A DNA stretch of 64,000 bases from assembly GCA_904063045.1 (NCBI GenBank), contig CAJFCJ010000002.1, forward strand, positions 620,001-684,000, in the 5' to 3' direction. Positions 50,683 to 62,528 of this stretch are shown one piece after another. Under the pieces are notes generated by a model, which was not told the origin of the DNA, ran no database searches, and saw only the letters and a program-made list of their open reading frames with translations. The position numbers were made by a program, and so were the translations under genes. The DNA is from Dimorphilus gyrociliatus (Eukaryota > Annelida > Polychaeta > Dinophilidae). The stretch's first letter is position 1; the number at the start of each line of letters is the position of its first letter.

Positions 50683-51074
50683 ACTATATGCATGTCTTCA
50701 AAATTGACTTGTCTGGTTAATTTTTACGAGTATTTCTAACATTAAGCTTCTCAACTTTCACAGAAAATAAGAATAAATATTGAATTATTATCTAAATTTT
50801 CATTGACATGTAGAGAATATGAGTTACCGGAAATTATGAAATTTATTTTAAATAGTTTCACTCCGAAAAAGACATAAAACAAATTTTAAAAAGCTACTAA
50901 AATGTATATAGTTTATAAAAACTTGAGCAAAGAAGGAGAATGTTTAAGAAGCTGAGATTTCATTACTTGTCCAAGTAACATGAACTAATTATTATATATA
51001 AGCACACTTAAAAAATGGCAAAGGAAAACGAATATGAAAAGCAATAGGAAGAAAAGGCAGAAAAGTTTCTGTAT
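50683..51074. other. TRIR / GPCR convergent 3' ends
   Basis: AT-rich non-coding sequence; 3' untranslated regions of the converging genes. Confidence 0.55.
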
Positions 51075-54000
51075 CTATGAAAATTTTATCTTTGAATCGA
51101 CACTAGAGTTAGATCCCACTGTCAGATTCGCTGGTGTCGACTCCATTGTGTTGTGCGAATTTGAATAGTTCATGTTGCGGAGAGAGACATTTAGACTAGG
51201 ATTCACTTGCGTCTTATTTAAATCATTCTGCCCAGATTTCACATTATCGAACTCGTTTGATTTAGCAGGACAGCCAATATTACTCTCTTGGAGTGTAGTC
51301 TTATCCAAGAGGATATATTTATTTACATCAATTATGTTTTCTTCAATTTCGCTTTCTATAAATGAATCTTCTTGACTGGTATCCGGCATTTTTTCATATA
51401 TAGGATCGCATGTTTTGTTCAAATCCAATTCAGAACTAGAAATAGGGGTTATTTTATGATCTGATACTGAAGAAATATCCAAGGTATCTTGAGAACATGA
51501 TAGACAATTATGAATATTTCCTGGATCCTTTTTACATGAATTACACATTTCAGGTGATAAGTATCCATCACCAGAAGCTTGTACTGATGTTGAATTTCTT
51601 TCCGTAACTATTTAGTTTAAAATATAAATTTAAAAGTGTTGATTATGAAACAATATTGTATCTTACTGTTACTTGGCAGTAGAAATTTCTTTGAATGTTG
51701 CTGCAAGATTCCCTTATTAAATTTTTTAAAAAAATAAATCAACACTTACATAAGACGAGTATGAATTCGACTTAGAATGGGAAAGCTTGTCTCGTACTTC
51801 TTGTGATATCCACTCCTGTCTGCGTAACCAATTTCTAAAACTGTCTTGAATTGTCTTTTCCATTGCACAATGAAATATAAATATGCCTGCACCCTGGCAA
51901 CTATTTAAAGCAGTAAACACGTATGCGGCCCAAACAAAATCACGAGAGATGTATAAAAATCCAAACACCCATCCTAAACCGAAAACAAATAGGAGCGAAA
52001 TAGTCGCTTTACCCATTGATCTTAGATTGAAAATTTTACTTTCTTAAAATTTGCAAAAAAGTATAATTAGAAAATACATTACAGGTATCGCTTCTTTTGA
52101 ACTTTATCATCCACACGTTTGGTATTAGATCCTTTACTGACGCCATAGATTTTAGAGAGGACGATGAACAACATCACAAAATTTATCTAAAATTAAAAAA
52201 TGATAAATGAAAAGTGTATAATTTTCATATGGCTTACAATTATAACTGTCAAGACAGGAACTATAAAAGCCCAAATCATTCGATCATTTAACCAACAACT
52301 GAAATGCAAGATAAAATAGTTACCAACATATTTTTAATTTGAAAAACTTACTATTTATCGGACTTAAAAGCTGTGTGATCAAATCCTGCGGTGACTCCAA
52401 TAATGACAATAGGGAAACCTGCCAAATTTCCAATTAGTTTGAAATACAAAAGTCAAATTTACCAACCATATCCAATTAATAGAAATATATATTTTAAGCA
52501 CGATGACGTTGTGTCAAAAACACTCACAGCAACAATATACATAGCTACACCTTGAAGACCCATCCATGTGAAACTAGACAATAAAAAGTAAAACAAAAGC
52601 CCTCCCATGATGATACATGGTACCTATTTCAATAAATGTCGAAATTACACAGGAAATAAACAATAAAAAGAAAATTTCACCTGATCATTTGTTCGTGAGA
52701 TTCCTGTTAAAAAAATTAGTTGAGCTATCATTATAGTAAATGTAAGATTTATTCTAATGAGATTTGTTGTTGATCCTAAAGATGGTTTGCTCAAATTTCG
52801 TCTGTAGTCAAATAATAAGTCAAAATTATATTATCCTGGCACGATGGATCTTACCTGAAAGCTACAAAGCATACAAATGAGAGAAATAAGCAAACTATAG
52901 AAATTGAACATCCAACATAAGTTATTATCATTAAATTTAATCGATGAGTTTCGGAGAGCTAAGAGAAATGTTTCAAACATTATAAAATAACAATCATTAG
53001 ATTAAAACCTTTGAATCAACATCCGAAATATCTAATAAAACTGCGAAATTGGTGAGATGATTGCATCTACACTTTGTATGAGTTTTATTGCTACTTTTGT
53101 GATCTTGATAGCATCCATATTCGGACCAACTTCCTCCAGAATTTCTGTTTTAAACACTTGAAACTGAGTCATAGATAGTACGTATGCTACTTACGATGTT
53201 GAATAATTCCAAAAAGAGCACAACATTTTCCCACTTTCTGAAGTCTAATAACGAAAATAAGAATGAATGTAAAACAAATGAAAACCAACATACATTTTTA
53301 TTTTGCATAATGTAGAAAATATCGCTCTCTAAACTTGTCGAATCCTTTGAGGAATTTTTTGGAAGTGCAGCTCCTATAACTTTACTATTAACAAATATCT
53401 TGGATGCATCCCTCTCTCCAGATGATGGTGAGAGATAAGATTCTACATTCGAATATTCAGTAAAGACAATGGGAAAAGTGTCGTCTTGTATACTAGCAAC
53501 TAAAAAAAACTCATCAAAATAATTGACAAAACTTCAACTTCATAAGAACTTACCAGGTATTGCTTTTCGAGGAACGATTATTTCATTAATATCCTTGCTG
53601 TTAATCGAATCATCTTTTAAAGTAGAAGGAAAAAACTTATATTCTTCAATAAATGAATTTTTTTGGACGATATTAATCTCTAAAACTGATAAGTAAACTT
53701 TATGAAAAATCATCTTATGATTTAAATTCAAACCTAAATTGACAGTAACAATAGGATTAATCTTTTTAGATTGATCTACAAACTTTCCTCTTTTCATTGC
53801 AGAATTTTCAACGCTAAGCATTAAATTACTAGCAATTTGATTTTTCATGTTCTTAGACAGTTCCATCCAAGTATTCTTCTTATCTTCGTCAAGCAAATTG
53901 CTGACAGATTGTGTAACTGCCTGAAATTGGATAAATGATTGTTATTTATTTTAAAGACTTAAAACAAACTATACAATTGTGATCTGTTCAACAATTGATT

Positions 54001-55764
54001 GGTTGGAAGAATCTTGAACATCCGAAGATATTCGCTCAAGAATTTCCGATAAGACCTCAATATCACCAGCATATTGAACATTATCCGTTTGTTTCGTAAT
54101 TTCCAATGCAGCCTCATCAGCTTGAATATTTTCTTTTTTTAACTGTATAAATAAAAATGAAGATATCTCTGTCATAACAATTTTCTATTTACTTGATCTA
54201 ATAGGCGTGAAGTGGCTGGTGAAATACATTTTGAAGTGTTTGGGTTTTTCCAACCTTCATTATAAACGCAGAGCCGTTCTGCTTCTGATATAGACAAAAT
54301 AAACATATTCACAAAGATTATAATAAAACTACATTTAAAAATAATTACGATTTTTCTTATCTGGACAGATGGCTTTGATAATTTTGAATTTTTCCGACAA
54401 AGAAACGTTGACACCTCCCCAAAATAAATCATGACTTCTAATTGATAGACATTCGGTATAAGACTCTTTCACCGTTATGTGATGTTTAGTGGTCGGTGTA
54501 TCGGTAGTTTTAACAGTTGAGAGTTTCTCTGATGTGTTTTTCGTTGCGGATAGTGGTGCTAACAAAGACAAAAGTTTTGAAACTATTAGGGAAAACAATT
54601 ACTTACTAGTAGGTTTTGATTCGTCTGCTTCAGCCGTAGTTTGGGAAGAAATAGGTCTTATTTTTGTTGATCTATTGTCTTCTGAAAAGTATAAGATTTA
54701 AAATTTGAATACACATCTTCAAGAAGAAAAAAAGTTAATTTTTATCAGGAAGTTTGATCAGAACATCAAGAAAGCACAGCAGAATAGACTGGAAATATCC
54801 CGATAAAAGCTTAAATATATCTCACAGCATAATAAGTTTGAAATTATAGCTATTTTTATTTCTTGAGAGATTATGTAACAGTTGATGGTGTTATAGAACT
54901 CACTCGTTCTGTGATTAGGTAGCTGCCGACTGCTAACTGTGTTTGAGCTTGTAAAAGTTGAATTATTAGACGTTGGTGAAAAGGTTGAGATTTTATTTAA
55001 CAACGACGATGGGTTAGAACTTATATTTTTCAAGTTAGTGGGTATATAAGTAGTATTTAACGGGATTTTGTTAGATTTGTCGGATATTTTAGTAAAAGGC
55101 TTCAAGCTAAGGTGCTCATAACCTTCAGTTGTAAATAGTGATGGGCTTCCAGAAACATTGTTAAATTCTTGAGAGCTCATATTTGCAGTTGTTTTTAAAT
55201 TTACAAATTTTGTAGTTTTAAAAGTTGTTGGAATGGTGGTTTCGACTGAAAATTGAGTTTTTTGATACAAAATTATAAGTTTAAAATAATTCAACTCATG
55301 TCTGAGATAATTAGGTATAAATTGCGTAACTCTTTTGATATCATAAGACCTTACCGTAGCCAGGTATACATGTGTAGAAAACCATAATATAAGTATAAGG
55401 AGGATATTCAGTGTTAGAAAATGTTTTCTTTTTATACTCTAAAGCACATGTTTCTTTCATACGACACCTATAATAATAATTTTTAGGATTTCAACACTGA
55501 TTAAAAATGCACCTACATTTCTAGGACATATTCTTTGGCGGAATGATCTCTTAACCTTAATTCCTTGTTTTCTTTAGGTTGAGCAGAGCACACAACTTTT
55601 TCTCTAGGGTCATATCCATGGAAGACAAAATCTATTCGAAGTACGAAGTTTTTAAGGCACTTCACTTCCACCCTGTGACCGAAGCATAAAATCGTATTTC
55701 GGCCATCTGCACGATTTAAGAACGCAATGATGAATATAGTTTGAAGAATATATTCAATTTTCAT
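51075..55764 (-). CDS. ADGRL: Latrophilin-like adhesion GPCR (lectin, GAIN/GPS, 7TM)
   Basis: About 18 exons. ATG at 55764 with a signal peptide (MKIEYILQTIFIIAFLN). A rhamnose-binding-type lectin (SUEL) domain follows: CFGHRVEVKCLKNFVLRIDF to YIMVFYTCIPGYG. Next a Ser/Thr-rich mucin-like stalk (55.2-54.6 kb), a hormone-receptor-like segment (CVYNEGWKNPNTSKC) and the GAIN region. The GPS follows: CSFWNYSTS, WSEYGCYQD, KCRCNHLTNFAVL with the HLT cleavage triplet intact. Seven membrane helices follow (52.96-51.73 kb), ending SMGKATISLLFVFGLGWVFG and FTALNSCQGAGIFIFHC, then a Ser/Asn-rich tail. Lectin plus GAIN-7TM is the latrophilin (ADGRL/CIRL) plan. The olfactomedin domain of vertebrate latrophilins is absent, as in other invertebrates. 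It should self-cleave and act in adhesion and neuronal signalling. Stop at 51075. Confidence 0.93.
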
Positions 55765-58060
55765 TTTTCGGTAGAAAGGTTGAAATAGCCCTGTCTGAAA
55801 ATTCAAAGTATATAATCATTCAAAAAACTATACCAATCATTTGTGATAAATCTTCAAGATTCTAACCAAGCACACTTTTCTTATTTTATCTAATGACTAA
55901 TGTAAAGCTAATCTTGAAAATCTGGTACCATATTTTCTACATCTGTATAGCAAATTTAAGAGTATTTTCTTTGTATGTTGTAGTAGATTTAAGGGTAAAC
56001 TAATGTGAGCTCAAATAGTATATGTAAAACGTTTATAAAATTTTAGAAAATTAGACTTTGAAGAAAGCTTACTGGTATTGAGTTTAATTAGAAACAAAAG
56101 AAAGTTTCTATTCTAAAATTAATCCAAATAATTGAAGTCTAGATGCTTCTTCAATATATATTTATAATATGACGACAAATAACAAAGCGGAAGAGGGGGG
56201 AGGAGACGAAAGGAAAAAGCGGGGAGGGAGAGGTCACTGGGCTAATATTTACATTAAATCTCCTTTAGCAATAAATGACTCGGTCATCTCTAGATGCTCT
56301 ACATAGGGTTTTTGCTATTTTGATGAAATTATGTCAATACTTCACAACTTCAAAAAGAAAAAAAGACCATTTATATTTAATTTTATGCAGGATGACTACA
56401 ACAACTAAGGACGATCCCATTACATTACAAATAAAATAAATTCTACCCTTTTCATTAATAAGTTAGAGTAATAGGAAAATGAATGGCAAAAATAGATAAT
56501 AAAGAATTTTAGCTAACTATTTCTTTATATATCTCAATACTTTGCAAAAGTGCAAAAAATTTGAAATACTTAGACGTATGGCAGGAACAAATATCCTTGT
56601 ATAAGTAAGCAATGACACTCCCAACCTTTCATAAGTACTGTTTATAAGCCCGAAGGATATAAATGAATTAGTAAATGATATAGTTATTTCTTAAAATGAT
56701 GGATATAGGGAAGTAGACTTTTTAGCAATTCTCATTTCGTGCCGCTGCATGCTTGAATAAGATGAAAGTGACAAATAAATGCGACAGGCGCGTAACTAAT
56801 CGCCAAACTGCTTTAGGGAAAGTAATATACATATATTTGTTATATTGGATAAATGTTGAGTAAAATTATTAATTTAGTTCCATTCCTAAAGTCTCCCAAA
56901 AAAAAACTTTTCGGTATAAAGTTTTCTGGACTTTACAGAAAACATTTAGTCGAAAAGCAAATCCTGTAAGAATTTGCCAGTAAACGAAAATGATTAACGT
57001 ATTCCTATTTTAGCTGTAGCTAAAAATGAAGTTTAGAAATATTTTGTTTAGATACCTGCAGGCAAGGTGTCTCCATTGTGTTAGTCATGCCCTTTCAAAT
57101 TTGATATACTTTTCCTATTAGTTGTATTAATATTATATAGTTAAATGAAACAACTCATTCACAATGACATATATTTTCACTGTTCAAAAATACATGATTT
57201 GACAGTTATCAAACATATAATTTTCGATTTCAGAAACAATGGCGCGAAAACTGGGTTTCTAGTTTAACAATTCCTACAAAAAATAGGTACCAACCTTTTG
57301 AAATTTTAACAGAAAGTAAACATGAAAGATATCACCATTGTGATGAAGAATTCAAACTCAATAACAACGATAATATTCAACTAAAATGAAAACTCCTGAT
57401 CGCCTCTGTTCAAAGACTGAGGAAGAAGTGAAACAGAGCCACAGTCCATTTACTATATTTCTGATAACTGGGAAAATCAAAATGTCTGCCATATTAAACC
57501 CTTTTGAAATATCTTCGATAAAAAGTTAAAAACTATCTTAAGCAAAGAAATTTTTCTTGCCTTAAAAATTTAGGAAAGATTTACAAAAAGCTTTGATACG
57601 ACAATATTTTTACGAAAATATCATCCACTTCTGTTTCCTGGTTGTTAGCCGTTGCATTTACGGAGAAGTTAACTGGTAACTAACCCGTGTAAAGCTCTAT
57701 ATCTTTAAGGTATTTCTTTTAAAAACTCGTCTATTTCAGAAATATTGTTTTGTGTGTTATATATAGTTTTGACTAAAGTCAGTCATTCTAAAAGCGTAAC
57801 TTATACGTTACATATATGGATGACATTCATATATGATATGGTGTACACAAATGTCCTTGAAACATCAAATGTAGGTGATTGGTATTAAAATTGTTTTATT
57901 CTGAAAATTACTAATTTATTAACACTGATTATATTTGAACTTCTAAGAATTAGAGAATTTAATAAACTTCAGAATTTGGTCTTTTAAAGCCTTGAGATGG
58001 CGCTACAAAGTTCAAAACTATTTTTAAGTCCGTTAATCTTCTGTTTTATCATTATAGGTG
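55765..58060. other. Gene-free stretch with a purine-rich tract
   Basis: No exon found on either strand over about 2.3 kb. A G-rich, pyrimidine-poor tract (about 56187-56236: GAAGAGGGGGGAGGAGACGA, then GGGGAGGGAGAGG) stands out in AT-rich sequence. It could form a triplex, or the pyrimidine strand could act in transcription, but this is speculation. Confidence 0.45.
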
Positions 58061-58070
58061 TTATTCGACA

Positions 58071-59562
58071 TGGCGTGCAAAAAAGTTGAGGTAATAACTT
58101 TTTTAAATACTTTTTATGTTCTATTAAGTTGCTATACAAATATGCAAGTCATCATTAACAAAAAAAATTCACCTTAATTATGGAAACATATTATGAAATA
58201 TGCGTCTCCAGTAATGTAAGCGCACCTGGTTGCCGTGGTAACATTTGCTATTCTACCACTAGCTATGTCATCCAAAGCACCAGCGAAAATTTCTAAATCT
58301 GTGAATTACAAAAAATCAGCCAAAATGCTGACAAAGCATGCGACAGAATCATCTTTAACAAATATTGAAATCAGTGATAAATTGAATTCCACGGATTTAT
58401 TGTTTTTATTGAAGCAATCATTGAGAGATAATTCATGCGTGAGTCTATGTGCACATTCTTTTAATTTTGAAACATTTGTAACATCAGTTATAAACTCATG
58501 TTACATTTGAACAGATTGCATGATTAATTAAAATTAAATTCATTGTGTTAATAGAAAAATGATGTTCCGTTAATTTAAACGATAACGAGATTGTAGGAAT
58601 CTGCTGATCCTAATCAGCAGAATTTATGCGCACGGGGAGCTTTTTAATGCCGCTGATAGGTCAAGATTTTCAAGAAACATAGGTCAACCACAACACAGCT
58701 TCACTAATCAATAAATCCTAATCAAAGAAATATATTATTAGATGCTAGTCATTGAGAAATTTTTTTCAGATTTTTCTCTTAGCACTGCTAACCCATTTTA
58801 TTTACAACAGAATGAAGTTATGCCAACATCCAAGTTGGAACTAACGAAACCCGCTCCTGACTTTGGAGGTCAAGCTGTGGTTAAAGGCGAATTTAAAGAA
58901 ATAAAATTAAGCGATTATAAAGGAAAAGTAAATATTAATAAAATACATTTCAAAAATAAGAAAATTTTATTTTAGTACCTGGTTTTCTTCTTTTATCCAC
59001 TCGATTTCACTTTTGTATGTCCGACTGAAATTATTGCATTCAGTGATCGTGTTGATGAATTCCAAGCCATCAATTGCGAAGTTGTCGCGTGCTCGACGGA
59101 CTCACACTTTTCCCATTTGGCTTGGATCAATACTCCAAGAAAGCAAGGAGGTTTGGGTGAAATGAAAATACCCATTCTTGCAGATAAAAACTGCGAAATT
59201 GCGAAAGCATATGGCGTTTATAAGAGTGAAGATGGAATTGCTTTTCGGTTAGTGTTCATTTTCGTATTGCACAATAGCTCATAAATTTTCGCCCCTCAGT
59301 GGATTATTTATAATCGACAATAAAGGGAATTTGAGACAAATTACCATTAATGATCTGCCAGTAGGGCGATCTGTCGATGAGACGCTTAGATTGGTCCAAG
59401 CCTTTCAGTTTACTGATAAACATGGAGAAGGTATGACTAAAATTTCTATCTATATAGATAGCTGATTAAATTGTTTCAGTTTGCCCCGCTGGTTGGAAGC
59501 CAGGTGCTGACACTATGAAGCCAGATCCAAAGGGAAGTAAAGTATATTTCTCGAAGCAGTAG
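58071..59562 (+). CDS. PRDX: Typical 2-Cys peroxiredoxin (PRDX1/2-like), short first exon
   Basis: Exon 1 (58071-58091) encodes MACKKVE. It splices in phase 0 to the exon at about 58811, giving [18 protein letters not shown]. The domain is complete: [13 protein letters not shown] (peroxidatic Cys), [33 protein letters not shown], and [11 protein letters not shown] (resolving Cys), ending [10 protein letters not shown]. The GGLG and C-terminal YF motifs mark a hyperoxidation-sensitive enzyme of the PRDX1-4 group. It reduces hydrogen peroxide using thioredoxin. Four exons after the first; introns about 50-60 bp. AATAAA-like signal at about 59644. A second first exon gives an N-terminally extended form, listed separately. 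Confidence 0.93.
58229..58242. promoter_or_regulatory. X-box (RFX site) at the alternative peroxiredoxin first exon
   Basis: GTTGCCGTGGTAAC, a near-perfect inverted repeat fitting the RFX consensus, lies 23 bp upstream of the ATG at 58265. The position suggests an RFX-dependent promoter for that exon. Confidence 0.5.
58265..58439 (+). CDS. PRDX: Alternative first exon of the peroxiredoxin (extended N-terminus)
   Basis: ATG at 58265, about 58 codons ending LRDNSC in phase 0 at a GTGAGT donor. Phase 0 matches the common exon, so the product would start [18 protein letters not shown] and add about 58 residues before the peroxiredoxin domain. The first half is basic with Ser, Lys and almost no acid, compatible with mitochondrial or ciliary/sperm targeting, though no clear amphipathic presequence can be judged by eye. 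It is preceded by an X-box. Confidence 0.6.
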
Positions 59563-59694
59563 ATGGTATTCATTAGATGATGTTTTAACATGAAAATATC
59601 TAATAGTTTATGTCTACGTAGTAGAATCGATGTAATTCGATAAAATAAACTTTTAAATCAAAAGAAAACAACTACATTTTTAAGATGTATTCAA

Positions 59695-60677
59695 TTAGGG
59701 ACATATATTTTCTATCAACCAATCTCCCTCACCATTTGATGTAATAAGTTCATTAATATCTTCTCCTTCAATTTGCTTCCTATATAAAACTCTCTCGTTT
59801 CCAAATAAACCATCCGGCTTAAAAATCTCAACTGAGTCTGCTTCTAATGCATATGACCGCCTATTGTATTAAAACACAAAAATATAGTATGTATATAAAC
59901 CAACTATATGACAACGCCTACACATGAAAAGGGCATGGTAATTCGTGAACAATACCCAAGAACTTCTCATGCTTCTCTTGCAAATCCTTAAAAATAGTCG
60001 GAATTATTATTTATAATTATACCATTGAACACATACAGATACAGATTGCACGGCTTGCCCCTGCTGAGTGATATGATAGTACGCTTTATAGTCATCAGAA
60101 AGCTTACTATAGTCTTTTAAAGTTTCAGACTCGCTTAACTTATTAACCCTGCCTTCTACACGAATCTAAAAACAATAATTTATATTAAAAAAATATGTGT
60201 TAGATCTGAAACTGAATACCTGGTTTAAAACTCCATTAATAGTCCAAAGAAAAATTGCAGTTGCATAATTGTTCTCTTCCTAAAAAAAAGAGACAGGTCG
60301 TACTCTACCTTGAGAATGACATTTTAACTTACGAGCTCTTCGGCTTTTCGACTTGTTGTCATTGCAAAGAAGTGAAAACTAGTCTGCTCTTTACTTGTCT
60401 TCGTGAGGACCATCGTCCTTGCTGAAGGTTTGTTGTCATTTCCAGAGGTGCAGAGGATAAACTGATTCACTTTGATAAACTTTTCGTATTCTGTTTGCAT
60501 TTTGTTGAATTGATCCATCGGGTGTCGCTCTACAGAACTTTTCGAAAATCTAACCATGTCGAATTTCTGTTGCTGTAGTCCATCATTCTTCTCAATAAGA
60601 TCGGAGAGTGTTCTATTGCAGGTATCAGACATGTTCATAAAAGGATCTTTTATACAATTTTTCGCTCTTAGAATCAT
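59695..60677 (-). CDS. PNPO-like protein (pyridoxamine 5'-phosphate oxidase family), divergent
   Basis: Five exons; ATG at 60677 (MILRAKNCIKDPFMNMSD). Landmarks match PNPO: FNKMQTEYEKFIKVNQFILC, KPSARTMVLTK (FMN phosphate and substrate region), FHFFAMTTSRKAEEL, then IRVEGRVNKL and the ending EGDWLIENICP (vertebrates end EEDWLYERLAP). The usual C-terminal catalytic block RLHDR is replaced by GLFGNERV, losing the Arg and His that bind the substrate, and the WGGY motif is missing. The protein may bind FMN without being an oxidase. Total about 230-240 residues. Convergent with the peroxiredoxin. The true PNPO of this organism is presumably elsewhere. Confidence 0.75.
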
Positions 60678-60832
60678 TCACTGTAACTGCGGGCCAATTT
60701 TTGATAGATTGTGTTTTGCGTCTATTATTCAACAGCTGTGCATGTTAGCTTTTATTTGTTTCGGAAAATTTAAACGAACATAGATAGATAATAGCCTTAA
60801 CCAAAAAACACACTAAGCAAACTTAAAAATTT

Positions 60833-61004
60833 TTAAGAACACAAATTTTCGATAACCCAACCATCGTCTCCCTTTCGTGAAAGGCTTTCCTCAACTACCT
60901 CGTTCTCTTTCAGTTTCCTGTATTGAACAGTATCGTTCAATTTTCGTCCTGATTCGATACTGTTATAAAATTGGTAATTTTCCGCAATAAGGCTATAAGC
61001 TTGT
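60833..61004 (-). pseudogene. Partial tandem copy of the PNPO-like gene (last exon)
   Basis: Acceptor TTTAATTTCAG at 61005, then QAYSLIAENYQFYN ... GDDGWVIENLCS and stop. It aligns with the last exon of the gene just to its left (RSYALEADSVEIFK ... GEGDWLIENICP), with the same entry phase and length. No further exons are clear. A weak candidate for the preceding exon is at about 61105-61180 (YYLCQNKLESLSQKI). No start exon fits between 61.2 kb and the G-gamma gene at 61.4 kb. So this is a partial duplicate, either decayed or used as an alternative 3' part of an unseen transcript. Confidence 0.6.
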
Positions 61005-61446
61005 CTGAAATTAAAGAAAAACAATTTTACTTAAGCATACATACTCTGTCAATAGATGGCGTAACAGATTTTTAAAAAAGTAGGCCGATATTGGCTTTCA
61101 TATTAACCAGGTTGATTTTTTGCGACAAGCTCTCTAATTTGTTTTGGCACAAATAATACCTACTGAACGGTAAACATCTAATATAAAGAATAATTTATTT
61201 GTAGCTGACATTTGTGAAAGACGAGTGATATTCCACGAAACCTTGAATAAGTTGGAAAAAAATTTTGCTTCAGCTGAATAAATAATAATATAGGAAGATA
61301 TTTTTTAACTATTAGTAAATTCTTTACAACTATTTAGAGTTGGACGAATATTCAAGCAGCTACTAAGTATAAAACCCAATAGCATACAGGTAGATTTTGA
61401 TTAGCATAAAAAGTGGCACGCATTCTATTTCTTGAATTTCAGAATC

Positions 61447-61650
61447 ATGTCGAATGAAGTGATCGAAGCTCAAAAGAAATTAGTAGAGCAGCTGAAGATT
61501 GAAAGTCAAGTCGATAGATATCCGGTATCGAAAACAAGTGAAGAACTTGTAAAATACATTCGGGAGTCACAAGAATATGATCCATTTCTAATCGGAATTG
61601 ACAAGAAACAAAATCCGTTCAAGGAAAAATCTAGCTGCGTTGTCTTGTGA
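61447..61650 (+). CDS. GNG: Heterotrimeric G-protein gamma subunit
   Basis: Single coding exon of 67 codons starting MSNEVIEAQKKLVEQLKIES and ending NPFKEKSSCVVL. A 3' splice site (TTGAATTTCAG) lies just before the ATG, so an upstream untranslated exon is expected. Features: N-terminal coiled coil that pairs with G-beta, the YDPFLIGID and NPFKEK motifs, and a C-terminal CAAX box CVVL, whose Leu predicts geranylgeranylation. Length is typical (65-75 residues). The closest vertebrate types by eye are GNG7/GNG12-like, not resolved further. It would couple receptors such as the latrophilin here to effectors, but neighbourhood does not imply co-function. Confidence 0.93.
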   Translation: MSNEVIEAQKKLVEQLKIESQVDRYPVSKTSEELVKYIRESQEYDPFLIGIDKKQNPFKEKSSCVVL

Positions 61651-62467
61651 AAATTCCCTTAGCGAACAAGTCCATACATGCTTTTTATTTGACTAAAACT
61701 GTTGAATAGAATAATTCGGCAAGTATTCGCAATATGATCGTAAAGTGTCTTAATTTAATGCAGAAATACTCATCAAATTACCACTCTTTTAATATATATC
61801 TTTTTTTGCAATAAACGAATTGATATGGGCTCCATTCTGCATCGTTGAATAAAAATTCCCGTCAATTTTGCATATTATTTATTGATAATATCGACTGCTT
61901 TTGAATTGTGGATGACAAACTAATCGCGTCAGAAGCTTATGAGCTTGAAAGCATGGTGTCGGATGTTATCAAGAATATAGTGAAGAAAAGTGTCAGCATC
62001 TATCCCTTTGAAAGAGTATACGATTCATTCGTTTCATTCTTTATAGGCAATCATATGAATAATTACAAAAGAGCTATGCAATTGATCATTAATACTGGAA
62101 ATAAGGAAATAAAGTCAAAAACATACTAGTTTAAAATCAGTTGTCGATAACTTTACCATTCAAAATTTCTAAACTTCCATATCAACTTAGAATAATTATA
62201 CTAACCGTCTTTATTACGGTTTGTTGACTAAATAAACAACACAATATGGCAGTATGTGGTCACGCATAAAAAATGTATGATTCTGCATACATTGGTATAT
62301 CTAATTCGGAGAATGACACACAAATAGGGAATGATTCCCTAAGCTTAAAAAATCTAAAACCTATATATTTGAAGAGAAGGAGGAAAAAGTCCATTTATAT
62401 TGCCTTCAGCCAGCGTCGCTTAGATCGTACATTTACATGACGGTCGGCCATTAGGTGCTTTGTGTTG
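61651..62467. other. G-gamma 3' region and intergenic sequence; doubtful small ORF
   Basis: Holds the G-gamma 3' untranslated region (AATAAA-like at about 61810). A frame at 61908-62129 (+) encodes SYPFERVYDSFVSFF-like sequence (actual: SIYPFERVYDSFVSFFIGNH). Its only in-frame ATG (61953) leaves 58 codons and no acceptor is visible. It reads rather protein-like but I cannot place it. Confidence 0.35.
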
Positions 62468-62528
62468 ATGGCTTCTGGAAGATCTGGTAGGTCGAACTCG
62501 AAATCGACAGTTATGCATGAAATGCAGG
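62468..62528 (+). CDS. First coding exon of a gene continuing to the right
   Basis: ATG at 62468 opens 20 codons (MASGRSGRSNSKSTVMHEMQ) to a GTAGGA donor. The upstream part (about 62415-62467) is CG-richer and promoter-like. The next exon is not found within the window, so the product is unknown. Confidence 0.4.

Noticed and set aside
61908-62129. 73-codon plus frame
   Set aside because: Starts with GTG; no acceptor, and no similarity I can name. Kept only as a doubtful note.
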